Source: Gaeumannomyces sp. JS-464 (lineage: Eukaryota; Ascomycota; Sordariomycetes; Magnaporthales; Magnaporthaceae). From it: DNA of 64,000 bases. Position 1 is the stretch's first letter, and each line of letters begins with the position of its first letter. Position numbers and translations under genes: made by a program. Below, in pieces: positions 34,895 to 44,068 of the stretch. The stretch spans positions 4,774,001 through 4,838,000 of the forward strand of contig NGZR01000005.1 in the NCBI GenBank assembly GCA_002197995.1. The letters run 5' to 3'. The notes beneath the pieces are model-generated. The model was not told the origin of the DNA. It saw only the letters and a program-made list of their open reading frames with translations, and made no database searches.

Positions 34895-36460
34895 TCAGAA
34901 TGCCATGAATGCTCCCCCAAGCAGTGTAAACAAGCCCGAAACTGCCAGGACGGCAAACATGTCGCCTCCGCTGCCACCGCCTGGCGCCCGCCTAGCTCCG
35001 TTGGACTCCGATGCCGCGTCCGTCACCGCCACCGTCGGCTTCCCGTCGGTTCCAGTGACCGTCGTCAGGATCGTTGGCCCGGGAGTGCCGGATACCTGGC
35101 TCGCCACCCCCGTCAGCCGTGGCAGGCCTGTCGCCGTGCCGTTGGACAGCTCTACCACCTTGGACTCGGTCGCGTTGAGGTTGGCCTGGGCAAGGCCGAC
35201 CTGCCGGTGATCCAGGTCGTACACCACATATGCCGAGCGGATGAAAGTGTCGCCAAGCAATGCGCTATCAGCAAAATCCGACGCCACCGACGCAAACCCG
35301 GACGTGCTTTGGATCCCAAGCAGGCACGCGTCGCGCGGAGAGAAGGGCATGTCCCGCGGCACCAAGTCCTCGAGCACGCCCCTAATCACGTCCAGCACCA
35401 TCTCGTGCACGGGCACGCGGATCGTCGTCGTCTCTGCTGCCGCCCCGTTCACCCCGGGGCTTCTGAAGGAGAAGAACATGTTGAGGCCGCGCTCGCTGTC
35501 CAGCATCTTGCAGTCGACAAACGTCAGACCCGTCCCCGCCGGTCGCCTGTCGGTATAGGCGTTCATTTTGACAAATACCTCGTCGGCCATGCTAGCAGGC
35601 AGATACGACAAAGTCGTGCCCGAGTCGAGCAGGGCCGGCACCCCCGAGGCGTTGCGCGTCGGCACCTCGGATAAGGTCTTGTTGGAGAAGGCAATCGACA
35701 GAGACGACAGGCTGACAGTGAAGGACGTGATGTTGCGCGTCGAGACGTCCGGGATCAGGGGCAGCACTCCCATGCGGCCGATGAATTTCTCCGTGTCGAC
35801 GCCGCCAAACAGGATGCGTCCCGACGGGCTCCGGCGGTCGTTGAGCCACAGGCTGTACGCCTTGGCCGGGATCAAACCCTGACGCACCAGCTCGTCCATA
35901 ATGTTAGGATACTGCTCCGACGCCGCCACGTGCGTGCTGAAGCCCACTCCCAAAATACCGGTCCCTCGTACTGTCGTCGTCGCCAGCCCCATCTGCATCG
36001 ACCGGATGGTAATGCCGCCTATCGTAAAATCATCCTTAAAATACTCGCCTGATGCCGTCGACCCGTCAAGATAGCGGATTGAAAAGGCCTCGCTTTTTAC
36101 CAGCGAGTACGAGGAGCTCTTGGCCGGGTCGTACGTGGTGGCACAGGAATCGCCGTGCATCATCTGCAGGTTTCTGCTTGTACATAGATCCGCCACATGC
36201 GACACGATCCAGGCGTCGCTGCTCCCCGTGTCGAGGACCATGCGCGCCGGCGTCCCGGGCGTGCCCACCGTAACATCTAACATATAGGCCCCGCCTGTTA
36301 TGTTGTTGGCCAACGACTCGACAAAGGTCGACCGCTTGGACAGTCCTCCCTGGTCCGCGGGGCTTGATCTTGTGATATCCATCGAGACGACCTTTGCAGA
36401 AACCGCCGCGGCGGGGCCCCAGAGCGCCACGGCGGCTGCGGCGCCCACGCTTGGCTTCAT
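34895..36460 (-). CDS. Yapsin-like GPI-anchored aspartic protease
   Basis: Pepsin-family (A1) protease, likely at the cell surface. Single exon of 521 residues with no frame break. A hydrophobic signal sequence is followed by a short propeptide with a Lys-Arg at residues 42-43, a plausible kexin site. The catalytic motifs are DTGSS at Asp77 and DSGTT at Asp279. The flap region is YLDGSTASGEY around Tyr130. Cys pairs typical of the yapsin/OPSB group are present (for example in DLCTSRN and GDSCATTY). The last ~90 residues are Ser/Thr/Gly-rich and end in a hydrophobic GPI-type tail (FAVLAVSGLFTLLGGAFMAF). Yapsins process wall proteins and help cell-wall integrity; the substrate here is unknown. 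Confidence 0.92.
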   Translation of the reverse strand: MKPSVGAAAAVALWGPAAAVSAKVVSMDITRSSPADQGGLSKRSTFVESLANNITGGAYMLDVTVGTPGTPARMVLDTGSSDAWIVSHVADLCTSRNLQMMHGDSCATTYDPAKSSSYSLVKSEAFSIRYLDGSTASGEYFKDDFTIGGITIRSMQMGLATTTVRGTGILGVGFSTHVAASEQYPNIMDELVRQGLIPAKAYSLWLNDRRSPSGRILFGGVDTEKFIGRMGVLPLIPDVSTRNITSFTVSLSSLSIAFSNKTLSEVPTRNASGVPALLDSGTTLSYLPASMADEVFVKMNAYTDRRPAGTGLTFVDCKMLDSERGLNMFFSFRSPGVNGAAAETTTIRVPVHEMVLDVIRGVLEDLVPRDMPFSPRDACLLGIQSTSGFASVASDFADSALLGDTFIRSAYVVYDLDHRQVGLAQANLNATESKVVELSNGTATGLPRLTGVASQVSGTPGPTILTTVTGTDGKPTVAVTDAASESNGARRAPGGGSGGDMFAVLAVSGLFTLLGGAFMAF

Positions 36461-37876
36461 GGCTGTTTGAGTGCCGGCGGCGCCGTCCTACCGACCCCGT
36501 TGTAAAGGGCCGCTGATGCTGCCTATAGATACGGCGATGGGTCGATCGGCCAGGGCTGGGAAGCGGCAGGGTGGCTTCCCAGAAGGACGGCGGCAAGGCC
36601 TGCACTGGGCAAGCCCGGCGACTCCCGCCCGAGTATAGGTTGCACGTCTCCCGGACGACCTCGCGAACTGCGGCCGTAAATCAACGATGTCTGATGACGA
36701 ATTGATTCGAGGGCGGGGCGGAGGCAGCCGGGCGTCTTCCTGCAGCTACGCGGTGGCGCACAAGGCTGGCGGCAGGTGTCGACGCGCTCGAGCCGAGAGG
36801 CGACGGTAGGCCAACAAGTCAGATAGACCTGGCAGTCCTAGGTGCTCGAAGGAATTGAGTTGCCGGGACGGGAGGCTGGGAACCGGGCAAGAAAGTACTG
36901 GCGAAGCAAACACACCCGCCTGGCTGGCAAGGTCCGAGAGCACATAGGATGGAGGCTTCGGAAGCCACGGGAAAGTATAAGGACGGGAAGGAGGAAGCGG
37001 GAATGCCAAGGGCCGACTTCGCCGGCCCCTTCCCTCCGACCTTGGCGTGCAACCGGTAGTTGACTTTGAGTGCGTGTTGCTCTTCCCTTTTCCCCGGCAA
37101 AATAAAACTCTTGGGTCGCCTCCATGGTGTGGATAAGGAAGGAAGGCAGGCCCCTCGGTGCGCAGATAGGCAATAGGCGCACTGCAAGCGAGCGCGGCGT
37201 GAAGAAATGCATCCGCCACGGCCCCCTTACCGCCAGCCAACCTCTTGGCCACTCGCTCCTGCGAGGGCTGGGCGGCGGCGGCGGGCGGGCGCTTGGTCGC
37301 AAGGGGAATGGAGCCTCCTGTGCCCTGCATCATCGCCCGCAGGGCCCCAGTCGGAGCACAACCCTGCCCGCCGATTCCCCATCTCAATCAATGGTAGCAT
37401 TGTGGAGGCGTGAAAAGCACAGGCGAGTGGAATAGAAAAAATAAACGAAAACAAAACAAAACCAGGAAATGGTGAGTGGCATCGTAGCTTCGTTTGGTGA
37501 AACTCCCAGCCAGTCGAGAAGTCCAATTGCTGTCTTCCGCGTTCGGCCTCCGCCGCCACATTTCAGGGGCCAAACAAACTTTGCCAGACCGGCTGCCCAT
37601 CAGCTTACGACGACCAACCGCTTGCCTGCTCAACAAGGCGCCATCGAGCATGGGACGCGCGGAGCATCTGGATTGGGCAAACATCCGTTCTGCGCGCTGC
37701 GCTCAATTTTGCTTGTGGATGTTGGCGCCATACCCCAAAATTGCAGCTGGCCAATGCCAACAACGTCTCGGCGCTTGTCACCCAGTCTCTCGAGGTCAAG
37801 AGTGTGTAACTTTGCTAGCATTCCAATGATTCCGGTCATAATATTGTATGATACACTAAACTACGGGTTGAAATCG
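36461..37876. other. Intergenic region between yapsin-like protease and RBM5-like gene
   Basis: About 1.4 kb. It holds the protease promoter and the 3' end of the RBM5-like gene. Open frames up to about 210 codons occur here but look non-coding. No repeat or RNA gene recognised. Confidence 0.4.
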
Positions 37877-40819
37877 CTACGACAGCCGCTCGAACCGCTG
37901 CCGCGCCTTGTCCTTGGTCTGCTGCACAAAGTTGGAGTAGTAGTCTCCCGTGGTCTTGCGGGACGCCTCGGCCGCCGCGTCGCCCACCTTGCCGCCCTCC
38001 GCCCCGAGTCCCACCCCAGGCATGTACAGCTCCGTCTGGATCGCCTCCGCCCGCCCCGTACCGTCCGCCCCCAGGCCTTGTCCCGCCGTCCACCCCATCT
38101 TGCTGAGCAGGGCGGCGCCTTTGGACGGCACAGCCGGCGCCGCCCCGACCCCTCCTTCTTCACAACACCCGTCTCCTTCCTCAAGCCGTCGCCGTCCCCG
38201 CCTCGCTTGGTGCTGGGCTTGACCGGCTGGTTGAAAGCCAGCCTCCGCTCCTTGGCCCTGTCCCTGTATTGCTGCGACGACTCGCCGCCGCCCCGGACCG
38301 GCCTCATCTTGATCGGCACCTTTCCGAGCTTGAGCAGCTGCGCAACCGCCCGCTCCACCTTGGTGCTGTCCGTCATGTTGAGTCGGTGCAATTCGCTCTC
38401 GCGTTCGTGTAGCCTGAGCGCCGCCCCGCTCCTGAACCTCCGCTGACACACCAGGCACTGTAGCCCATCCGCGTCCGCGTACGACACGTAGACTGGCGCC
38501 TTGTCTGACCGGTCTCTCGGCTTTCTCCTGATGACCGTCTGCGGTTTGAGACCGAGCCCTGCTAGCCTGGCTATCGCCCGCTCCTTTCTGCTCTCGTCCT
38601 GCAGCGCCTCTGCGTGCTCCGCAAAGAGCACCTCGTGATCCCGGAGGTCCTGCGCCTTGTCAAATTTGACCATGCACAAGAAACAGCACGTCTGCCCGTC
38701 AGCCACGCCGTATGATGTGTATGTGTCCTTCTGGTGCGCCGCTCGTGGACCAAAGGCCCGTCGCCCTCCTGCCGGAGCGGTTATGCCGTCTGCGTCTTCT
38801 GTCGCTTTACCCTCGCCGTCTTCGCTTCCTAGTACCTTATCGCCGTGTAGCTCAGCACTCTTCTTGAGCCACATCTTCATCTGGCTCCCCATGGCTATTG
38901 TCTTGTCCTTGGGTTTCTTAATCTTCTTGCCGTTTATGTCCAGCCCGCCCTGCTCCCTGCTGGCGCCCTCCTTGCCGGGGCTTTGCACTTTGTCGGCATC
39001 CTCAGGGGCCGGCGATTCAGACTGCTGCTCAACGTTCACGTCGTGGATGCTTGGGTACGCGCGACCGTCCCAGTACTGCAGAAGCACATCGCGGTTGTAG
39101 ACTGGGACGAACGACTGTCGGTTCCGGGTGGCTGTTTCATGTCGATCGGGGTCTCTTAGGGGCTCCCGGGCAGGCACGAAGACGCCCGTGTGGATGAAGC
39201 CAACGGTGGCGGGCTTGGATGAGATGGTGAACTTTGATGTGGCTCGAAACTTGGCAACCGCGGCTTGTGCGTCTTCAAGGGTCTGGAACTCTGCGAATCC
39301 GTACCGCCACGAGTCGTTGGTCCGTCTGTCGCGCATGAGAAAGACGCGGCGCAACGACCCAGGCCTTGCGCCGAGGTTTGTCGTGTTGCCGACAGGCGCA
39401 GTCGACTTGAGTTTCTTAGCCGGCGGCGCTGCTTCCTTGATCGGCTGCCGGCTTTCGTCCAAGTAGAGCTTAGCTATCCCTCTGGCCAGGACTTCTTCCG
39501 TTACCGAGGGCTCCAGATCCCTAACTACGAGGTATTGCGAGGGCATATCGGGGGACGCCTCGTCAGTCTCGCCCGTTAAAATAGGAACTCCGCTAGAGCC
39601 GTCGTCATCTGAGAGAACATCTTAGTATGGTAAATAGGCTTAGAGGCGGGGTCGGGAAGCGTACCATTATTCACACCGCACTTGTAGCAGGTCAACCGAC
39701 GGGAGTAGTTGGTCGCGGCGCCTGGTGATCATGTGGTTAGAACATGCGCACTCAAGGGAGAGGTGGTCGAGGCGATGAGCCATCAGGGGTCACAAACACT
39801 GGGACATGCCCAGGAACCATCGGAACGGTTATCTCCCCGACCGCCGTCCTCCCTGGCCCGGCTGTATTTGAGGTTCACCCGCACTTTCTCCATCTCCATC
39901 CCGCCAATGGCGGGCAGGTCCAGGTCCATGCTGAAGCGGCACCTCTCGGCGAAGTCCTCGGCGTCGGAAACTGTGTTGAATTCAACGAAGCATATACGGC
40001 GATCTATATTGAGGGTCAGCGAGGTTAGTCTATCAACCGAGAGCAGCGTTACACACGGCGCAGGTTGGGGATCTGGGGCTGCTACTAACCCAACTTATTG
40101 GTACGTAGGCGCACAGATCGTATATACTCCGACGAGAAATTTGGCGAGTTTGTGAAGGCGTCGAACCCGTCAAGGATCTGTCATGAACAAGAATGCCGTC
40201 AGTTCAGCACTGACCTAAGAGACAAATGAGCGCGGCGCAAAGCCCTTGTGTCGCGGGGACTCACGTCGTCTTCCCCGACTTTCATCGGCAGGCCCTCCAT
40301 GATCAGCGTGTGATATGACCCTTGGCGCGGAGGCGGCGACGTGGAGCGGCCGTAGCGATCGGGGCTGTACGGCGAGCGCGACCTCGGGCGGCGGCGACCA
40401 CGATCGTCGTACGAGCCGTCGTAGTCGTCATCCTCGTACCTCAGCGTGTCGGGGTGCTCGCCCCCGCGCCAGCCGCCGCCCCTCGAGGGCCCGTCATCCT
40501 GGTAGTAGCGATCGGCGCGCCCTTGATGGCGGGAAGGCTCAGCGTAGCCCCGACTGTCGCGGTAGCCGTCCTCGGGCGGGCGTCCCCTCGCCGCAGGGCT
40601 CCTGGCAGGACTTCTCGAATGGTCTTTTTAAGATGAGATCATGGCGACACGGCACGTGTTAGCGGGCATGCCTCGATTTTTACTCCCGTGTGCAGCGTGG
40701 TCTTTCCCAGGATGCTATCCGTGGCTTTTACCCTTCCGCGGCTGGTAGTATTCTCGGTCGTCGCGCTGGGGCGACCGGTGTCGGCCCTCGCGGCTCCTCG
40801 AGCGGTAGTCGTCGAACAT
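37877..40819 (-). CDS. RBM5/RBM10-like splicing regulator (RRM, RanBP2 finger, RRM, C2H2, G-patch), one frame break
   Basis: Nuclear RNA-binding protein that probably works in early spliceosome assembly and splice-site choice. Minus-strand exons are 40819-40732, 40623-40265, 40177-40090, 40003-39794, 39721-39665 and 39608-37877. An Arg/Ser-rich start (MFDDYRSRSREGRH) leads to RRM1 (YHTLIMEGLP, RRICFVEFNTVSDAEDF). A RanBP2-type zinc finger split by an intron follows (WACPSVC, NYSRRLTCYKCG), then RRM2 (YLVVRDLEPSVTEE, WRYGFAEFQT). Two C2H2-like pieces come next (CFLCMVKFDKAQDLRDHE, CLVCQRRFRSGAALRLHE). Last is a C-terminal G-patch (LLSKMGWTAGQGLGADGTG). One base is missing in a C run at 38149-38152, just before the G-patch. 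The repaired length is 2535 bases (844 residues). It is divergent from the MoaE gene. Confidence 0.88.
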
Positions 40820-41387
40820 GGCAGAAGTAGTGCCTAGCCCGCGGCAGCGACCATGCTGCTGTTCCCGAGTTCTCAACCGCTTGTGCTCGATGTGGCTTTG
40901 AAGGAGCGTCGAGGTGTCTGGCGCAACAATCGACGCCCTGAAAGGCTCCGTTCAGCGCGATCGCTCCACATCGATGTGAAGAACGCGGGACCCGCGCTGA
41001 GTCATCAGGCCGTGGCGTCCCCACAGTGCCTCCTCAAGCAGGTAACAACCTAAACCAGACCTGCACTATCACTATCTACATCTAAGATGGTAAACCGAAG
41101 GCAGGCGGGTCAGACCTCCCTTCAGTTAGCAGTGAATCAGTCTGCGCCTTGCTATATAAATGCCTCAGAATCAGAGATTACGCTCAACAGATGTCACAGG
41201 CGACAGAAGGTAGCTGCACCTGCTGCATCCACTTCTGCGTTGCTAGCTTCAGCGGCTCTCGCCTGGACATCAATACAGGCTCACTTCCCTCCGTACCCGC
41301 CAACATATGTTGCCAACACAAAGCTCAAAATCCACTGCATCTATAAATATCAGAAGCACCTCAAAAGCAGTGGACAAAATAAATATC
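40820..41387. promoter_or_regulatory. Divergent region RBM5-like/MoaE
   Basis: About 570 bases between divergent start codons. No specific motif assigned. Confidence 0.4.
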
Positions 41388-41982
41388 ATGGCGGATCAGC
41401 CTCGGATCCCAGCCGGCGCGCACGAGGCGCAGGAAGACGAGTGTTACGTCGCCCTGACCAACGACCGCTTGGACGTCCAGGCCGTGATGGACAGGGTGCG
41501 AAGCCCAGAAGCTGGAGCCATTGTTGTTTTTGTCGGTAAGAAGCCACCACTGTTGCGAGGTTAAAAAACGACAGCACCCACTAAGGACAGACTCGGCTGG
41601 CCAGGCTCACTAACCCGCAACCTAAACAGGAACCACTAGGGATAATTTCGATGGCAAGGCCGTTAAGGAACTACAGTACACGGCTTATAACCCAGTCGCC
41701 CTGCGCTCCATGATGTCCATCGCCAAAGCCACCCTCAAGAAACACGGCCTCAAGGGGTCCGCCATGGTCCACCGGCTCGGTGTGGTCCCCGTCGGCGAGG
41801 ATAGCATCGTCGTCGCCGTCTCGGCCCCGCACCGCCAGGCCGCCTGGAAGGCCGGTGAGGAGGCCCTGGAGGAGTGCAAGGCCCGCGTTGAGGTTTGGAA
41901 GCGCGAGGAGTTCGAGAACGGCGACGGCGTCTGGAAGGCCAATAGGGACGGCGTCGCCGGCCAGCGCGTCGATGGCCCCTAG
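41388..41982 (+). CDS. cnxH: Molybdopterin synthase catalytic (large) subunit, MoaE/MOCS2B
   Basis: Transfers sulfur from the thiocarboxylated small subunit to precursor Z in molybdenum cofactor synthesis; needed for nitrate reductase and xanthine dehydrogenase. Exons are 41388-41535 and 41630-41982, giving 166 residues and no frame break. Motifs: YVALTNDRLDVQAVMDRV, GAIVVFVGTTRDNFDGK (split by the 94-base intron), LQYTAYNPVALRSMM, VHRLGVVPVGEDSIVVAVSA and HRQAAWKAGEEALEECKARV. The family-diagnostic end is VEVWKREEFENGDGVWKAN. Its partner small subunit (MoaD) is not in the window. Just past the stop is an imperfect duplicate of the gene's last bases. Confidence 0.95.
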
Positions 41983-42128
41983 GTGCACGCCCTCGCGATG
42001 GGACTTGGCGTGCGCCGTGGCCTTGCTTCGGCCCAGGTATTGGCGCCCGAACGTCCTCATGACCGTGCGGCCAGCGCGTCAGGACGCATATGCGCACACC
42101 CTCGCCGTGGGACCTGGTGTGTGTCGCT
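41959..42128. repeat. Imperfect direct duplication across the 3' end of the MoaE gene
   Basis: The 12 bases GGCCAGCGCGTC at 41959-41970 recur at 42069-42080. Each copy is followed by related sequence: CCCTCGC, TGGGAC and TGG blocks at about 41990-42015 and 42099-42125. Several differences between the copies are C/T or G/A transitions. The first copy overlaps the last MoaE codons. Confidence 0.7.
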
Positions 42129-42508
42129 ATGACATTCATATCGCTAGAAGCTTTTCATTAATAATCAACCTATAGGCTCAGCAAGTGTAGCGGGCTACCT
42201 GTCGACCCATGAACGCACATGATACACACAGCTAGTGGCAAGTGATAACTTGAAAATGCATGATATTCTAAACCCAGCAGTTTCCGTTCCCTTATCTAGT
42301 CCACATGAGGTGGTGTAGGAGTGATAGTGATAAGCCGGTCGCCAATACAGGCACCGCCGACTGTCGTGCGAATGGTTGTGCAACAACTTTTTTGCGTCGT
42401 GACACTCTGAGTGCGCGTGAGAAAGTAAAGAAAAAGGTATCTACAGCATCAAAGGCCCCTGGAAAGCACTTGGACATATGTCGGACCACCAGGAGCGGAC
42501 GAGGAATA
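41983..42508. other. Convergent 3' region MoaE/SQT1
   Basis: About 525 bases between facing stops. It contains the second copy of the duplication described separately, then ordinary A/T-rich 3' sequence. No gene. Confidence 0.45.
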
Positions 42509-44068
42509 CTATGCCTCAAACACAAGGACGACACCATCGTCGCCAGCGGTGACAACCCGCTCGCCCGTCTCACCCTGCACAAAGCCAAGGACACCTCCAC
42601 CCTCGCCATCGCCCCTATGCCCCCTCCATTCCTTGATGAGCCCCGCAGCCGCCGCAGAGGCGCTGGCCCCCTGGCCCGCCTGCTGCTGGCCCGCCGCAGC
42701 AGCGCCCGCCGTCGTGCCCCTAACGTCCCAGCGCCTCACGACGCCGTCCATGCCGCAAGACGTCAGCAGGTGTGGGTTGCCCTTGACGAACTCGACCTTG
42801 ACGACACTGAAGTCGCCGTGTGCGCCGCCCACGAGCCTCCGCACCTGGAACGAACGCTGGGCATCATACACGGCGATGGAGCCGTCGACAGACCCGGCCG
42901 CCAGCAGCGTCCCCGCCGGCCCGGGCAGCGAAAAGCTCAGCGTCTCCACTCCATCGCCCTGCGCGTGTAGACTCGCCAGGATCTGTCCGCCCTGCTGTTC
43001 CGAGCCGCCGGCAGCAGCCGCACCGCGACGGCCACTGGCGCGCGAGCCGCCGCCGGCACCGCTCGAGGCCGCCGCGGAGGCGCCGAACCTGGGCAGCCCG
43101 ACAACCTTGATGGCGCCGCCGGCGCCGCCGACGGCCAGGAACGCGCCCGTAGGGGCGCAGGCGACGCTGTACAGGCCGCCCTCGACCTCGAAGCGCGCGT
43201 CCGAGCCGTCGAGCGCCAGGACGCTCATGCCGTTGTCCGACTTGATGCCTGCGGCCCCGGCGGACCCGAAGACGTCCCAGACGAACAGGCTCCCCTCCTC
43301 GGAGACGGTCGCCAGCATCTCGCCGTCGGGGGTCCAGGCGCCGGCAGTGCACGAGGCCTGGTGCAGGAAGTAGGACTGCAGGATCTGCAGCGCCGGGGCC
43401 GCCGAGGCGTCGACCTGGTAGACCCAGACGGAGCCGTCGCTGGCGCCGAGGGCGACGACGTTGGGGTGCACCGCGCCGTTGGGGCAGGCCTGCACCCAGT
43501 TCACCTCGGGCACCTCCTGCGCCTCCTCGAGAAACCGTAACTGCGGCGCCGCCGCGGCCTTGTCGCCGGCGGGGGCGGCCAAGACGGCGTAGGCGCGCAG
43601 GCGGCCGTCCAGCCCGCCGCTCAGCAGGTACTCGCCGGCAGGATTGGTGAACGCCAGGGCGTTGATGCTGTCGGTGTGGCCGTCGATGTGGAACAGTGGA
43701 TCGAGTGATGTCGGGGGCGCCGGGGGCGCGCCGCTGTAGTTCTCGGGTAGTAGTGGTCGCGATGGCACGTCGGCGGTGTCGAAGACATAGCCTTTTCCGG
43801 GGGCGTCGTCGGCGTCGCCCTCGGAGCCACCGGTGGCGATCAGGGTCGGGCGGGTAGGATGCTGGGCGATGGTGAAGACAGAGTCTTTGTGGTGCTCAAA
43901 GTAGGCGATGCCGTCGTTTGACAGGTTGATCTCCTCGCCGTCCTCATCGTCGCTGTCCATGGGGATGTCGCCGTCTGCGTCGTCGGGGATCTCTTCGAGC
44001 GCATCCTCGGCCGCCAGCATCTCGGGCTCCGAGTCCAGCTCATCTTGCTGTTGTTTTGATGAAGACAT
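42509..44068 (-). CDS. SQT1: WD40 ribosome-assembly chaperone SQT1 (AAMP family)
   Basis: Sqt1 captures newly made uL16 (Rpl10) and helps it onto the 60S subunit. Single exon, 519 residues, no frame break. The start at 44068 (MSSSKQQQDELDSEPEM) was chosen over an in-frame upstream ATG because the acidic N-terminus (DDADGDIPMDSDDEDGEE) is the family pattern. Next are WD40 blades: YFEHHKDSVFTIAQHPTRP, IATGGSEGDADD, HTDSINALAFTNPAGEYLL, VNWVQACPNGAVHPNVVALG, ASDGSVWVYQV, WTPDGEMLATVSEEGSLFVW and TSCGMDGVVRRWDVRG. Gly/Ala/Ser- and Gln-rich loops expand two blades compared with yeast (431 residues). The C-terminal blade closes with VVTAGDDGVVLVFEA. Confidence 0.9.
   Translation of the reverse strand: MSSSKQQQDELDSEPEMLAAEDALEEIPDDADGDIPMDSDDEDGEEINLSNDGIAYFEHHKDSVFTIAQHPTRPTLIATGGSEGDADDAPGKGYVFDTADVPSRPLLPENYSGAPPAPPTSLDPLFHIDGHTDSINALAFTNPAGEYLLSGGLDGRLRAYAVLAAPAGDKAAAAPQLRFLEEAQEVPEVNWVQACPNGAVHPNVVALGASDGSVWVYQVDASAAPALQILQSYFLHQASCTAGAWTPDGEMLATVSEEGSLFVWDVFGSAGAAGIKSDNGMSVLALDGSDARFEVEGGLYSVACAPTGAFLAVGGAGGAIKVVGLPRFGASAAASSGAGGGSRASGRRGAAAAGGSEQQGGQILASLHAQGDGVETLSFSLPGPAGTLLAAGSVDGSIAVYDAQRSFQVRRLVGGAHGDFSVVKVEFVKGNPHLLTSCGMDGVVRRWDVRGTTAGAAAAGQQQAGQGASASAAAAGLIKEWRGHRGDGEGGGVLGFVQGETGERVVTAGDDGVVLVFEA

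Noticed and set aside
26429..36460. Possible effector or secondary-metabolite cluster (secreted proteins, protease, ligase)
   Set aside because: No backbone synthase, transporter or pathway regulator is present, and the intervening ADE1 is housekeeping.
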